Assembly: GCF_024347375.1 (NCBI RefSeq)
Contig: NZ_AP025471.1
Span: 186,001-250,000, forward strand
DNA from: Vibrio coralliirubri
Lineage (GTDB): Bacteria; Pseudomonadota; Gammaproteobacteria; Enterobacterales; Vibrionaceae
Length of the DNA stretch: 64,000 nt
Direction of reading: 5' to 3'
Shown here one piece after another: positions 23,435-33,767 of this stretch. The notes beneath the pieces are model-generated. The model searched no databases and had not been told where the DNA came from. It saw only the letters and a program-made list of their open reading frames with translations. Every line of letters starts with the position of its first letter. Within the stretch, counting starts at the first letter, position 1. A program made the translations under genes and the position numbers.

Positions 23435-25510
23435 ATGCAGCTAAGCGCTAACAAGACTGCACAGTTTTTTATTCAAAATGAATATCATCAGGTTGAACTT
23501 GATGGTCCACGCTTGCTGTTATCTTCAGTAGGCAGTGAAGAGCGTATCCCATTTACTATTTGGAGTGGCAAGATCGCGATAAAGCGCGGATTGTTTTGGG
23601 GATCGCTACAATTTTTTGCTAATCAACAAGATGGAACACAGCGCAGTTGGTTAGTACAAGGCTTACCTTGGGATCAATGCCGTCAATTTGCACGCGCCTC
23701 AGTTACCGCTTATCAGAAGTGGCACGACACTCAATGTGAACAATTGGCTGAACACGTACCTCAGTGGGAAGCTGAATTAACACGTCTTGAGCAACTACCT
23801 GCTTTCCTACCGCATTCTAAGGTCAATACTTGGGTTGATATGGTCAACTCAGGCCTAGAGAGTATGACGATGACGCTAGAAGAGGCCGCGCAGCGCATGC
23901 CAAATCGCATCGCAAGAATGCAGCCATGGTTGTCTGAAACCGAGATCAAGCAAGCTGAAAGAAATCAACAATGGCTAGAGACCGAGCGAAAGAACTGGGA
24001 AGTGTTGTTTGCGCAATGTGAGTCGTCACCACTGAACTTATCGCAGCAATATGCGGTGTTGATGAATGATGATCACAACCTTATTTTAGCGGGTGCAGGC
24101 TCGGGTAAAACCAGCGTTCTAACGGCTCGCGTCGCGTATTTACTGCAAAGCCATCAAGCTCAAGCTGAAGAGTTGTTATTGCTCGCCTTTGGTCGAGAAG
24201 CGGCGGAAGAGATGAAACAGCGCCTCGACAGCAAAATTGGTTTATCAGCAGAGAAGGTACAAGTCAGTACTTTCCACCAGTTGGGTTTAAAGATACTGAA
24301 TCAAGTTGAACCCGAACGCGTGGTTATTTCTCCTTTAGCGCTCGATGACAACCAACGCCAAGCATGGTGCATTGATTGGTTGAAGAAACACTGGATGACA
24401 CCGACCAACTTTAAACGTTGGCAAAAGCACTTGTCTAAATGGCCAATCGCTTATTTAACCGGAGATGATGAGCTTGGTAGCCATGTTTCAAATCTCAAAT
24501 TGATCGGTTGGCTTGAAAAGCAGCTTGAACAGTTGAATGCGTCGGGTTTAACGAAAAAAGAAGTACAGCAACAGCTGATTGATCACCGAGACTATACGCG
24601 CCTCAACAGCGAGCTTTCACTGTGTTGGCCATGTGTAACCGCGTGGCAAAAGGAATTGAAAGAACAAAATCATATCGACTTCTCAATCATGATCAGTCGA
24701 GCGACCCAGTATGTCGAGAAGGGCAAGTTTATCTCGCCTTGGAAGTTCATCATGATCGATGAGTATCAAGATATCTCGCCAGATCGTCTTGCCTTGGTTG
24801 AAGCACTTTGTAATCAGTCTAAAGCCGAGCATCAAGCCTCTATTTTTGCAGTAGGCGATGACTGGCAGTCGATTTATCAGTTTGCGGGTGCGGATGTGGA
24901 TTTGACCACGGGCTTTAAGGATCGCTTTGAAAGCTCGACCATTCATCACCTCGATACGACCTACCGCTTTAACAATCAGCTAGGTGCAGTTGCCAATCGC
25001 TTTGTACAAGAAAACCCAATTCAGATTCCGAAAGAACTGAACAGCTTCAAGCAACAGAAGCAGAAGGCGGTGTACAGTGCGCCAAGCAAAGAAGTTGAGA
25101 AGATCCTCGACCAATTGAACCGCCAATCTAAAGGCAAAACCAATAAATCGGTGCTGCTACTTGGACGTAATCATTACCACAAGCCAGAGTTGTTGGAAGA
25201 CTGGAAGAAGATCTTCACCTCCATTGATATCAAGTTCATGACTTGCCACGGCAGTAAAGGTAAAGAGGCGGACTTTGTCATTATTCTTTGTGTTGACGAA
25301 GGACAGTTCCCGACCAAGAAGAAACAGCTGCATATTGATGGCGCATTGACTGAATCATCAGACGCTTTCCCTTATGCAGAAGAGCGTCGTCTATTCTATG
25401 TAGCAATGACGCGGGCAAAAGAGAAAGTATGGATCACACACAGTGGCGACGGGTCTGGCTTTGTGCAGGAGCTGCATGGTTCTGATTACCCCGTTGTTCG
25501 TAAAAAGTGA
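23435..25510 (+). CDS. helD: DNA helicase IV (HelD), UvrD/Rep superfamily 1
   Basis: 691 aa, close to E. coli HelD at 684. Residues 1-190 form the helicase IV N-terminal region. Walker A is AGAGSGKTSVLTARVAYLL near 219-237, motif II is IDEYQDISPDRL, motif III is GDDWQSIYQFAG, motif IV has TYRFN, and motif VI is VAMTRAKEKVWIT. It is a 3'-5' DNA helicase linked to recombination and restart in E. coli. ATG 23435 has only a weak upstream site. It is followed 87 bp later by the VOC gene. Confidence 0.95.
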   Translation: MQLSANKTAQFFIQNEYHQVELDGPRLLLSSVGSEERIPFTIWSGKIAIKRGLFWGSLQFFANQQDGTQRSWLVQGLPWDQCRQFARASVTAYQKWHDTQCEQLAEHVPQWEAELTRLEQLPAFLPHSKVNTWVDMVNSGLESMTMTLEEAAQRMPNRIARMQPWLSETEIKQAERNQQWLETERKNWEVLFAQCESSPLNLSQQYAVLMNDDHNLILAGAGSGKTSVLTARVAYLLQSHQAQAEELLLLAFGREAAEEMKQRLDSKIGLSAEKVQVSTFHQLGLKILNQVEPERVVISPLALDDNQRQAWCIDWLKKHWMTPTNFKRWQKHLSKWPIAYLTGDDELGSHVSNLKLIGWLEKQLEQLNASGLTKKEVQQQLIDHRDYTRLNSELSLCWPCVTAWQKELKEQNHIDFSIMISRATQYVEKGKFISPWKFIMIDEYQDISPDRLALVEALCNQSKAEHQASIFAVGDDWQSIYQFAGADVDLTTGFKDRFESSTIHHLDTTYRFNNQLGAVANRFVQENPIQIPKELNSFKQQKQKAVYSAPSKEVEKILDQLNRQSKGKTNKSVLLLGRNHYHKPELLEDWKKIFTSIDIKFMTCHGSKGKEADFVIILCVDEGQFPTKKKQLHIDGALTESSDAFPYAEERRLFYVAMTRAKEKVWITHSGDGSGFVQELHGSDYPVVRKK

Positions 25511-25597
25511 TGTTACTTGACGTGATTGTCTAATATTAGATCTTCAAGCCCTGCCTTAATATCACAAGGCAGACGCATAAAGCATAAGGAATTTGCT

Positions 25598-25948
25598 ATG
25601 GAACACGGCTCTATTAACTACATTGAATTTGCTGCGAAAGACATCGCCGCAACTAAGGCGTTTTTCGGCCAAGTGTTTGGTTGGAGCTTTGAAGACTATG
25701 GCTCTGAGTATTCTGCTTTTGAAGGCAAAGGCTTAATGGGCGGCTTCTATTTGGCGGATCTGGCGTCGAATACGGATAATGGCGCGGCGCTGATGGTTTT
25801 CTATAGCCAAGATCTTGAGCAAACTGAGCGCGATGTGATTGATGCTGGTGGTCAGATAAACCGTGAGATCTTTAGCTTTCCCGGTGGCAGACGTTTCCAT
25901 TTCAGAGAGCCAAGTGGCAACGAGATGGCAGTGTGGAGTGATAAGTAG
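25598..25948 (+). CDS. VOC family (glyoxalase/bleomycin resistance) protein
   Basis: 116 aa from ATG 25598, which has AAGGAA upstream; an in-frame start at 25526 has no signal. The single VOC module shows two beta-alpha-beta-beta-beta halves: MEHGSINYIEFAAKDIAATKAFFGQVFGW, then the second half ending FHFREPSGNEMAVWS. The metal-site positions are His3 and the Glu residues near the ends. The substrate is unknown. A strong terminator follows, then an IS element, then the methylglyoxal synthase gene on the other strand. Confidence 0.85.
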   Translation: MEHGSINYIEFAAKDIAATKAFFGQVFGWSFEDYGSEYSAFEGKGLMGGFYLADLASNTDNGAALMVFYSQDLEQTERDVIDAGGQINREIFSFPGGRRFHFREPSGNEMAVWSDK

Positions 25949-26005
25949 ATAGACTCACTACACTGTTTATGATTGAACTGTTTAATGCCTGAAAACGAGA
26001 CATAA

Positions 26006-26034
26006 AAAAGCCTGCGATAAAATGCAGGCTTTTT
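26006..26034. terminator. Bidirectional intrinsic terminator after the VOC gene
   Basis: The stem AAAAGCCTGC/GCAGGCTTTT has an 8-nt loop, and T-runs are available on both strands. It lies 57 bp after the VOC stop and 10 bp from the left end of the IS element. Before the insertion it probably served both the VOC gene and mgsA. Confidence 0.85.
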
Positions 26035-26083
26035 AGTCTGTTCTGTCCCGTCCTGAAATGTGTTTACACATTGAGGACGAATT

Positions 26084-26488
26084 ATGACTACTTCAAATAA
26101 TACCTACGTTAAGCGCACTCAGCGTGATTACACACTAGGCTTTAAATTACAGGTTGTCGCCGCTGTAGAAAGAGGCGACATGACATATAAACAGGCCCAA
26201 ACCATTTATGGTATCCAAGGCCGCTCAACCGTTTTAACCTGGCTTCGAAAGCACGGGAAGATGAATTGGGCGCAAAATCCAAGGATAAATGTCATGCACC
26301 AATCACCTAAGCCTAAAGAATCACCGGCACAGAAAATAAAACGTCTTGAGAAAGAGTTGGAAGACGAAAAAATCAAGAATCTCTTCTTAAATAGAGTGGT
26401 TGATATTCTTGATGCTGAGCACGGAACCAGTCTCAGAAAAAAGTATCTAGCCAAGGAGCAAGAAGCCTTCAAAAACAAGAAGGAATAA
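26084..26488 (+). CDS. IS3 family transposase OrfA
   Basis: 134 aa. An N-terminal helix-turn-helix (YTLGFKLQVVAAVERGDMTYKQAQTIYGIQGRSTVLTWLRKHG) is followed by a leucine-zipper-like helix (KIKRLEKELEDEKIKNLFLNRVVDIL), the standard OrfA plan. Its end overlaps the orfB frame, which is at -1 relative to it. The sequence TTC AAA AAC AAG AAG before the stop (26468-26482) offers a likely slippage stretch for a fused OrfAB transposase. Confidence 0.92.
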   Translation: MTTSNNTYVKRTQRDYTLGFKLQVVAAVERGDMTYKQAQTIYGIQGRSTVLTWLRKHGKMNWAQNPRINVMHQSPKPKESPAQKIKRLEKELEDEKIKNLFLNRVVDILDAEHGTSLRKKYLAKEQEAFKNKKE

Positions 26489-27321
26489 GTTTAGTTCGAG
26501 TATGTAGGCTATGCGGCATAACGAGGCAGAGTGTTTATCAAAGAGAAAAGCGAGCTCATCATCGTCAGTTAGATCTTAAACCGATTAAAAAAATGGTGTT
26601 GGATATTAGGCGTTATATGCCTCGGGTTGGTACTAGGAAGCTGTATTTTTTGCTTAAACCCAAACTACAAGAACAAGGTATCAAGTTAGGCCGAGATGCG
26701 CTTTTCAACTACTTACGCGCTGAACGATTATTGGTAAGACCTAAGCATAGTTTTACAAAAACGACCAATAGTAGACATTGGATGAAAAAATACCCGAACT
26801 TATTAAAGGATTACCAGCCATGTGGTCCAGAGAGTGTGTTGGTGAGCGACATAACCTATGTTCAATCTGATGAAGGAGTTCACTACCTATCATTGGTTAC
26901 GGATGCGTTTAGTCGAAAAATAATGGGCTATGAGCTGAGCAATGAAATGAAAGCGACGGATGTCGTGAAAGCGCTAGATATGGCTATCAAAGGGCGTCGA
27001 TATCATCGTTCTTGTATCCATCATTCAGATCGTGGTCTGCAGTATTGCTCAGGTGTATATCAAGATAAATTGAAAACTAGCGGCATAATGCCTTCGATGA
27101 CAGATGGTTATGACTGCTACCAAAATGCCTTAGCAGAAAGAATAAATGGGATCCTGAAACAAGAGTTCTTACTTGATAGGTGTAAGAATCTTGAGGAACT
27201 TAAACAACTAGTAAAAGAGTCTATCAATATCTATAACAATATGAGGCCGCACCTCAGTCTCATGATGAAAACTCCAAATGAGGTGCATGAAAAAAGCCAA
27301 CAGCTGGCGCTGTTGGCTTAG
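26419..27321 (+). CDS. IS3 family transposase OrfB (DDE integrase), expressed by -1 frameshift
   Basis: The frame is open from 26419 to 27321, but the first ATG is at 26593, after the conserved start of the OrfB domain (VRVCRLCGITRQSVYQREKR). Entry by -1 frameshift from orfA, giving a fusion of about 412 aa, is therefore the likely route. The catalytic residues are D in SDITYVQ, D in HHSDRGLQY and E in NALAERINGILKQEF. The C-terminal HLSLMMKTPNEVH is typical of the rve domain end. Confidence 0.9.
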   Translation, partial: ARNQSQKKVSSQGARSLQKQEGISLVRVCRLCGITRQSVYQREKRAHHRQLDLKPIKKMVLDIRRYMPRVGTRKLYFLLKPKLQEQGIKLGRDALFNYLRAERLLVRPKHSFTKTTNSRHWMKKYPNLLKDYQPCGPESVLVSDITYVQSDEGVHYLSLVTDAFSRKIMGYELSNEMKATDVVKALDMAIKGRRYHRSCIHHSDRGLQYCSGVYQDKLKTSGIMPSMTDGYDCYQNALAERINGILKQEFLLDRCKNLEELKQLVKESINIYNNMRPHLSLMMKTPNEVHEKSQQLALLA

Positions 27322-27383
27322 TAGAAATACTGTCAACGTATTTTAGGACGAGACATTCAGTAGAGATCACAAATAAAGTGAGA

Positions 27384-27839
27384 TTACGTGCGCTCTGCTA
27401 GATACGCTTCGTAGTCTGGGATTTCGATGATTACTTCTTCTTCAAGCAGTGAAGAGTTAAACAGGAAGTTAGCGGTAGCGCGGTTAGTTGCCACAGGAAT
27501 GTTCCAAACACTTGCGATACGAAGCAGTGCTTTTACGTCTGGGTCGTGTGGTACAGCATTAAGTGGATCCCAGAAGAAAATCAGCATATCGATTTTGCCT
27601 TCAGAGATAAGCGCGCCAAGTTGTTGGTCACCGCCCATAGGGCCGCTGATCATGCTCTTGATTGCTAAGCCAGTCTCTTTACTCAGCAGAGAACCAGTCG
27701 TGCCCGTTGCGTAAAGGAAGTGCTTTTGTAGTTTTTCTTTGTTCTCTTTGACCCATCTTAGTAGCTCAGGTTTGAAGTGGTCATGAGCGACCAAAGCGAT
27801 ATGCTTGTGTGTTGGCATAGTGCGCGTCGTTTTTTGCAT
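27384..27839 (-). CDS. mgsA: Methylglyoxal synthase
   Basis: 151 aa, the usual length. It converts dihydroxyacetone phosphate to methylglyoxal and phosphate, a bypass of lower glycolysis under phosphate limitation. Family marks are [39 protein letters not shown] (catalytic Asp), [15 protein letters not shown] (second Asp) and [12 protein letters not shown]. The IS element ends 28 bp beyond its stop, so its original terminator may now be separated from it. It lies near helD, as in E. coli. Confidence 0.95.
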   Translation of the reverse strand: MQKTTRTMPTHKHIALVAHDHFKPELLRWVKENKEKLQKHFLYATGTTGSLLSKETGLAIKSMISGPMGGDQQLGALISEGKIDMLIFFWDPLNAVPHDPDVKALLRIASVWNIPVATNRATANFLFNSSLLEEEVIIEIPDYEAYLAERT

Positions 27840-27899
27840 GAATGTTCCCTAAATTGTTGTTTCGTTTTTATTGTTTTGAGTTCTTCAGCCAATATAGCA

Positions 27900-28928
27900 C
27901 TAAGGATTCACACTGAATACCGGACGAAACTCAGAAGGTGACAATGAGTCGGCGATAATTTGATCTTTGAGTGTTGCTGGTGTCAGCGCCTCGATAATCG
28001 GTGCGCTGTGTTGCTCGTAAGGTTGACCGCGTAAGTAACTCGTGGCTTGTTTTACCGACAAGCGACCTTGCTCAACCATTTTATCGGTTGGCGCAAAAAG
28101 TACCTTGTTACGAAGTAAACCACGGTAGGTTCCGTGACTTAGGTAACTTGAAATTAACCCAATCTCTTCGGTTTTATCGGCCGCTCGTAGCTCACTGATC
28201 GCTGCTTCAATCGCGACGGCACTTCCGACTATATATTGGATATCAGGTTCTTCTATCACCTGTTGTACTAGATTTCTTTGAAGTTCTTTATCGTTATCTG
28301 CCCAATAGCTGATCGCAATTTTGATATCACTCGACTTGATCGCATCATAAAACCCCAGTGCTACAGGCTTAGTGCCGCCACTCGCTTGCGGGCCAAGTAA
28401 TAGGGCGATAGGTGTTTCGCCTGATCCTTTCGGGTGTAGTTTTGACAAAAACTCTCCGACTTGGTAGCCCATTTGGTACCAATCGACACCGACCGTACCT
28501 TTCAATACCTTCTGTTGTTCTTCATTGACGGTTAACTCATTCACCGTAGCAAACACAGGCGTCGAGCCAACCCAATCGCTGAGATTGTCATGGTATGCAT
28601 CGGGTGAAACGGTTCCTAAAATAATGGCATCGGCTCCCCATTGCGTGCAAAGCACCAGTTGCGAGGCTTGTTTGGCCACGTTGGGGTAACCGCCAGCTTC
28701 CAATACTCTTAGCTCAACTTGCTGCTTTTCTGCTTCAGAGACCATTCCGTAGTTCACAGACAACCAGTATGAGTCTTTTAGGTGCGGATAAATGGCACAG
28801 ATTTTCTCTTTTTTCGATGTGGCATCGGCTGGATCTATTGGGCTCAAAGGCTCGCTAGCACTTGCGACAGAGATCACTGAGGCCAGTAGTGTGAGAAGAA
28901 TTATTGAAGCGAAAGGTCTAGATAGCAT
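27900..28928 (-). CDS. torT: TorT-like periplasmic sensor protein of the TMAO respiratory system
   Basis: 342 aa. The N-terminal signal peptide (MLSRPFASIILLTLLASVISVASA) probably ends near residue 24. The rest has the type 1 periplasmic-binding fold seen in TorT (KICAIYPHLKDSYWLSVNYGMVSEAEKQ at the start, SEIGL-type hinge region later). Known: TorT binds trimethylamine N-oxide in the periplasm and passes the signal to the TorS kinase. Its divergent neighbour is torS, 92 bp away. The response regulator gene torR and the reductase genes are not in the window. Confidence 0.87.
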   Translation of the reverse strand: MLSRPFASIILLTLLASVISVASASEPLSPIDPADATSKKEKICAIYPHLKDSYWLSVNYGMVSEAEKQQVELRVLEAGGYPNVAKQASQLVLCTQWGADAIILGTVSPDAYHDNLSDWVGSTPVFATVNELTVNEEQQKVLKGTVGVDWYQMGYQVGEFLSKLHPKGSGETPIALLLGPQASGGTKPVALGFYDAIKSSDIKIAISYWADNDKELQRNLVQQVIEEPDIQYIVGSAVAIEAAISELRAADKTEEIGLISSYLSHGTYRGLLRNKVLFAPTDKMVEQGRLSVKQATSYLRGQPYEQHSAPIIEALTPATLKDQIIADSLSPSEFRPVFSVNP

Positions 28929-29020
28929 GAATTGCCGTTTTATTGGTTTTAGATAAGAAACACTGCAAAATATAGCGTATTCTGCATGGGTAAAGAAGAA
29001 CGTTTTAAGGTTTAGAGTTT

Positions 29021-32000
29021 ATGTTGTTAGCTTCAGCGAGTATTGGACGCAAGCTGCTGGCCTCATTCTTAGTGATGGCTCTGTTGGTTCTATTGTCTGC
29101 ATTGATCGGTGTTTCTGGTTTTAGCTTTGTAGCCAAAACGGAAAGAAACGTCGTTGATTCGGCGCTTCCTGCCATGATCGAAGCTCGTCAGGTTTCTGAG
29201 TTGAGTAACCGTATTATTTCGTCAGTACAAACGCTTTCTAATGCGAGAAACGAAGCCGAAAGAAAAGAGGCTGGCACCGTACTGTTTGACCAACTTGAGT
29301 CACTTCTTCAGCATATCAAAGATCTTGGTGTCGACAGTTTCGATTCTCAGCTCCTCAATAAACTTGAAAACAATGTTCAAAGTGTTATTAACACACTGGC
29401 TGAGCTGGGTGTGTCGGTTGAGCGTAAGCTTTGGTTAAGCAAAGAGTTGTCGTCTCGTGTCGAAGAGATGCGCCTATTGGCCGAAGAGCTAGAGCAGTTG
29501 ACGCGAACACAAGTTTTGAACACGGCTACCATTGCGGTTGCTAACGTCACGCATATCTATGACCTGCTAGAAACCAAAGAAACGGATAAAGCCTACCAAG
29601 CCCTAGATGCGCTTGTAGAGGTTGACCTTGATTTGTCTGAGCGCCTTCACGAATTACATTTGCTGGCGTTCAAGATGCTTAACCAAATTGAAGAAACGCA
29701 AACCGTTACCAACGTAGAACGTATTCATCAAATCCAATCTGAATTTGAATCCAACCTAAGAATCATGGCGCGCCGCGTTAAAGCGGTCGAAGATCCTACT
29801 CGTTCAGCGCAGATGTCTCAGCTTCTAGAAGAGCTCAGAAAACGCCAAGTCGTGTTCGATATTTCACTAGAACAATATGAGAACACCAAAAAGTCAGAGT
29901 TTCTGATGCAAAATACGTTGGAGTTGTTCTCTCAGTTGAATACAACGGTTAACCAACTGGTTGATGATTCAAACCGAAGCACCAAAAAAGCGGTTGATGA
30001 GCTGACCAGCACGTTGAATTTGGCTCAATGGTCACTGTCTGTGATTTCGGTTATTGGCTTGGTTATCGTCGCATTTATCGTGTGGCGAGTGGTGTATATC
30101 TCGGTTGTTAAACGTCTTACTGAATACTCATCGGCCTTGATGTCTATCGCACAAGGTCGCCTGAATATTGATATCTCGGTTAAGGGTAATGATGAGCTGG
30201 CTCATATGGGCGAGGCGATCATCACTGCCAGAAACACCGCGCAGGCGCTACAAGTGGTCGCGGTGGGTGAAGCAAAGGCGAAACGCGAACTTGAAGAGCA
30301 CAAAGAGCACTTAGAAGAGTTGGTTACAGACCGAACTTATCAACTGCAAAAGACCAATGAAAAGCTGAATATCGAGGTAGGGAATCACGCTAAGGCTCGC
30401 AACGCCGCAGAACAAGCTAGCCGCGCGAAATCCGCTTTCCTTGCGACGATGAGCCATGAAATACGAACGCCGATGAACGGTGTATTAGGTACTGCAAGAT
30501 TGCTCAAAGATACAGGACTAGACCCGTTGCAATCCGGCTATGCTGACATCATTAACCGCAGCGGTAAGAATCTACTCGCGATTTTGAATGACGTGTTGGA
30601 TTACTCAAAGATTGAAGCGGGGCATTTAGAAATACGCACAGCGTCGTTTGACCTTCATCAGATGGTTCAAGATACCTACCAATTGATGGAAGGGCGCGCC
30701 GCTGAGAAGAAGCTCAATTTTGATTTCCATATTGAAAGTGACGTGCAACGCTATTGGCGTGGTGACGTAACGCGAATCAGCCAAATCTTGAATAACTTGG
30801 TTGGTAATGCGATTAAGTTTACGGAAAGTGGCTCGGTCGATATCTTTATCAGTTTAGATATCGAAGATGAAAATAGAGTGATGTTTGAAGTGTCAGATAC
30901 CGGTGTCGGAATTGATGCTGGTGAACAAGCTTGTCTGTTTGATGCCTTTACCCAAACCGATAGCGGTCGCAACAAAACCGGTGGCACAGGGCTTGGATTA
31001 GCGATCAGTAAAAGCATTATGTTGGCAATGAACGGGGATATTGGCGTTCATTCTGAAGAAGGCGAGGGTAGCCAGTTCTGGTTCTCACTGCCACTTGAAG
31101 CCGGTGAGAAGATAGAAACGAAAGTACCGATCATTGAAGCGTGTATTCGAGCGAAGGTACTTCTAATTGAAGACAACCCCGTAAACTGCATCGTTGCTGA
31201 AGGCTTTTTGCATAATCTAGGCCACGAGGTTGTGATTGCGACAACCGGACAAGAAGCGAGAGCCATATTCAGTGAGCAAGAGTTCGATATTGCGCTGGTG
31301 GACATTAACTTACCGGACTGCGATGGCGTCGAGTTAATTCAACAACTCAAAGACGATGCGCTTCAGCATGAAAGTGAAGAAGACGTAATTCGAAAAGTAC
31401 CTCCAATGATCGCAGTATCGGCTCACGTGTTTAACGAAGAAGTGGAAAGCTATTTGTCGTCTGGCTTTGATGGCTTCTTGCCTAAGCCGTTAGAGAAAGA
31501 GGCACTTGCTCAACTCATTGTGACCCAGCTTGATGGCAAGACTTTGCTACTGCCACAACCTGATCCTAACGATTCTATATGCAGTCAAAACAGCAAGCCT
31601 CAACGTAATAAAGGCAACGAGTTGTACTCATCTCAGATGGCGATCGTCGTCTCTGATTTAGCCATCAAAGCTTCGCAAACTGAAGACGAAGGAGAGACTC
31701 CTGTGAAATTGATTGATTCCAATGTCATCAAAGGTGACTTGTCCATTCTTGGCTTAGAAAAGATGAAGCAGATTGTGGGACTATTTGAAGAGAGTAGCCG
31801 CGTCACTTTAAGTGAAATGGTCGAAGCGAGTGATTCGAACAATGGACGTGAGGTAAAATCTCTCGCTCATAAACTGAAAGGTTCCGCGGGCAGTTTAGGT
31901 TTGTTGCAACTTTTCAATGCTTGCCAAGTGATAGAGGCGAGCAGCGATCCATTAGGTGAATACCGAGGCAAAGATAGCGAGTTGTCGAAGTTGGTTCAAG

Positions 32001-32032
32001 AGTCACTTGAGGCGTTGCAAGAGCAGTTATAA
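29021..32032 (+). CDS. torS: TorS hybrid sensor histidine kinase
   Basis: 1003 aa. A first membrane helix lies at about 12-35, then a helical periplasmic sensor (about 36-330), a second helix at about 335-357, a HAMP domain and a coiled coil. HisKA has [11 protein letters not shown] (His near 479). The HATPase region has [15 protein letters not shown] and [10 protein letters not shown] receiver domain follows (LLIEDNPVN, Asp in [11 protein letters not shown] near 761, Lys in LPKPLEKE), then a C-terminal HPt domain ([15 protein letters not shown], His near 949). It is a full His-Asp-His phosphorelay that senses TMAO with TorT and normally phosphorylates TorR. Confidence 0.92.
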   Translation: MLLASASIGRKLLASFLVMALLVLLSALIGVSGFSFVAKTERNVVDSALPAMIEARQVSELSNRIISSVQTLSNARNEAERKEAGTVLFDQLESLLQHIKDLGVDSFDSQLLNKLENNVQSVINTLAELGVSVERKLWLSKELSSRVEEMRLLAEELEQLTRTQVLNTATIAVANVTHIYDLLETKETDKAYQALDALVEVDLDLSERLHELHLLAFKMLNQIEETQTVTNVERIHQIQSEFESNLRIMARRVKAVEDPTRSAQMSQLLEELRKRQVVFDISLEQYENTKKSEFLMQNTLELFSQLNTTVNQLVDDSNRSTKKAVDELTSTLNLAQWSLSVISVIGLVIVAFIVWRVVYISVVKRLTEYSSALMSIAQGRLNIDISVKGNDELAHMGEAIITARNTAQALQVVAVGEAKAKRELEEHKEHLEELVTDRTYQLQKTNEKLNIEVGNHAKARNAAEQASRAKSAFLATMSHEIRTPMNGVLGTARLLKDTGLDPLQSGYADIINRSGKNLLAILNDVLDYSKIEAGHLEIRTASFDLHQMVQDTYQLMEGRAAEKKLNFDFHIESDVQRYWRGDVTRISQILNNLVGNAIKFTESGSVDIFISLDIEDENRVMFEVSDTGVGIDAGEQACLFDAFTQTDSGRNKTGGTGLGLAISKSIMLAMNGDIGVHSEEGEGSQFWFSLPLEAGEKIETKVPIIEACIRAKVLLIEDNPVNCIVAEGFLHNLGHEVVIATTGQEARAIFSEQEFDIALVDINLPDCDGVELIQQLKDDALQHESEEDVIRKVPPMIAVSAHVFNEEVESYLSSGFDGFLPKPLEKEALAQLIVTQLDGKTLLLPQPDPNDSICSQNSKPQRNKGNELYSSQMAIVVSDLAIKASQTEDEGETPVKLIDSNVIKGDLSILGLEKMKQIVGLFEESSRVTLSEMVEASDSNNGREVKSLAHKLKGSAGSLGLLQLFNACQVIEASSDPLGEYRGKDSELSKLVQESLEALQEQL

Positions 32033-32093
32033 AAACAAACCTTAGGTTGCGACAGAAACGTATCGTGAGCTAGAAACCAAAAGTAACAACATA

Positions 32094-32142
32094 AAAAGCA
32101 GCCAATTTCTTCATTTTCTATGAAAGAATTGGCTGCTTTTTA
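32094..32142. terminator. Strong bidirectional terminator between torS and the hydantoinase gene
   Basis: The stem AAAAGCAGCCAATTTCTT/AAGAATTGGCTGCTTTT (imperfect near the loop) lies between two convergent genes, with T-runs on both strands. Confidence 0.88.
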
Positions 32143-32182
32143 GTTATAGGATTTGGTTAAATACAATTTTCGTTGATTCACT

Positions 32183-33763
32183 TTAAATCATCTTGATATG
32201 TCCAGCTGCTTTGATCTTAACGTGAACCATATTGCCCTGTAGGTAGCTTAATGGAATCTCGCTTCGTTCAATGATCGCGACATTATCGCTGCATGCGCCA
32301 GCTTCAATCGCCAGTTGCTTTGATTGCTCCTCCAAGCCCTTTAAGGTCTCTTCACGTGATGCTGGATCAATCGGTACGATCTTATCGAACTGGCCTGATA
32401 TCTCACCCAGCGCAACACCAATCGCATTCGCTACTTCAAAGTGTTCAGGGCGAACTACTTGGCTTACACCTTCAAAATGATCTGGGAATAGGGCACTGCC
32501 GCCACCAACCATGATTACGGGTACGCTCGCAGCTGACGTCTTCATTTTATCGATGCCTTCTTCAACATCCGTGACCATTTGTTGATAAACCTTGTTTGCT
32601 TGTTCGGCCGAAACACCAATCTCATCACTCAATTGATGTTCTGCCTGCCACTGCATTTGTCCTGTTTTGAGTGCAATATCGGTGAGCGTAAGTTCATCAC
32701 CACCAAAGCTACGCGCCGTTTGCGTTAGAGTGTGACCAACACTCTCAGGGCCTAGCTCTATACGCTGTTGTTCAAAGCGAACTTTGGTACCACCGCCAAT
32801 GGCTAACGCCAAAATATCAGGCATACGGAAGTTGGTTCTCACTTCGCCGATTTCTACCGCGAGGCTCGATTCTCTTGGGTAACCGTGAGTCAGCACACCG
32901 ATATCAGACGTAGTGCCGCCCACATCGACCACAATCGCGTCTTTTAACTTAGTTAAGTGACTCGCTCCACGAATCGAGTTTGTTGGCCCACAAGCCACGG
33001 TAAGAATCGGGTACATCAATGCGAACTGCTGCGACATCAGTGTTCCGTCGTTCTGACCGAAATAAGGCGTGGTGTGGATTTCATGATTGATGAGTGCATT
33101 ACAAAAGCCGTCTACGAATCGTTTTGCAGTCCCTTGCAGAGCCGCATTGAGGATAGTGGCGTTCTCGCGTTCTAAAAGCCCTAAGCTGCCCACTTTATGG
33201 GATAACGAAAGGTTCACGCCCGGAAGTTCTTGTTGAATCCACTCTGCTGCTTGAAGCTCCTGGTCGCCATTGACGGGAGAGAACACGCCGCAGATAGCAA
33301 TGGAATCCACTTGGCCTTTCATTTTCTGGCAAAGCTCGCGGATCTCAGACTCTTGAATGTCGGCAATCAACTGGCCGTCATATTCATAGCCGCCGTGTGC
33401 TTGGTAGAAGTGCTGACCAAGCAGGTTTTGCCACGCTTCACTCCAACCACAAAGGGGCGGGACGCTATCACCACTGGGAAGCGCTAAGCGAATCATCCCA
33501 ACTCTGTCTAAGCCTTTTCGTTCAACGATTGCGTTGGTGCATTGAGTCGTGCCAAGCATCGCATGTTTCACTTGCTGACCATCAATGTTTGCTTGGCTTA
33601 ATAGCGTAGAAATCGCGTTATCAATACCGGTAGAAATGTCGTGTGTGGTTGCGGTTTTCACCTTAGCGATCACATTCAAGTCTGCGTCGAGCAGCACACC
33701 GTCGGTATTGGTACCACCTACGTCAATGCCAAGGCGGCAGTAATCAAGCGTAATGTTTGTCAT
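32183..33763 (-). CDS. Hydantoinase/oxoprolinase family protein (HyuA-like)
   Basis: 526 aa. The N-terminal hydantoinase A/oxoprolinase region opens with the ATPase-like phosphate loop GIDVGGTNTDGVLL. The second ASKHA signature, AIVVDVGGTTSDIGVL, lies mid-protein, with AIGGGTKV after it. Family members hydrolyse cyclic amides such as hydantoins or 5-oxoproline, some with ATP. It is the last gene of a three-gene operon, 4 bp after a DUF917 gene, with a purine/cytosine-type permease first. Inferred: the operon imports and opens a cyclic nitrogen compound. Confidence 0.87.
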   Translation of the reverse strand: MTNITLDYCRLGIDVGGTNTDGVLLDADLNVIAKVKTATTHDISTGIDNAISTLLSQANIDGQQVKHAMLGTTQCTNAIVERKGLDRVGMIRLALPSGDSVPPLCGWSEAWQNLLGQHFYQAHGGYEYDGQLIADIQESEIRELCQKMKGQVDSIAICGVFSPVNGDQELQAAEWIQQELPGVNLSLSHKVGSLGLLERENATILNAALQGTAKRFVDGFCNALINHEIHTTPYFGQNDGTLMSQQFALMYPILTVACGPTNSIRGASHLTKLKDAIVVDVGGTTSDIGVLTHGYPRESSLAVEIGEVRTNFRMPDILALAIGGGTKVRFEQQRIELGPESVGHTLTQTARSFGGDELTLTDIALKTGQMQWQAEHQLSDEIGVSAEQANKVYQQMVTDVEEGIDKMKTSAASVPVIMVGGGSALFPDHFEGVSQVVRPEHFEVANAIGVALGEISGQFDKIVPIDPASREETLKGLEEQSKQLAIEAGACSDNVAIIERSEIPLSYLQGNMVHVKIKAAGHIKMI

Positions 33764-33767
33764 GCGA

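Larger units (their letters stand above)
26044..27355 (+). mobile_element. Complete IS3-family insertion sequence, 1312 bp
   Basis: The terminal inverted repeats are TGTCCCGTCCTGAAAT at the left and the complement of ATTTTAGGACGAGACA at the right. They extend imperfectly to about 24 bp, ending GTT-ACA. Three-base direct repeats, TTC at 26041-26043 and TTC at 27356-27358, flank it as target duplications. It carries two overlapping frames, orfA and orfB, with an intact DDE triad. The intact ends, duplication and frames suggest a recent, potentially active insertion. It lies between the convergent VOC and mgsA genes and breaks no gene. Confidence 0.93.

Noticed and set aside
27355..27384. mgsA truncated by the IS element
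   Set aside because: The mgsA stop at 27384 lies outside the IS end and target duplication, and the protein is full length.
28929..29020. TorR boxes between torT and torS
   Set aside because: No convincing CTGTTCATAT-type repeats are visible in the 92-bp gap.
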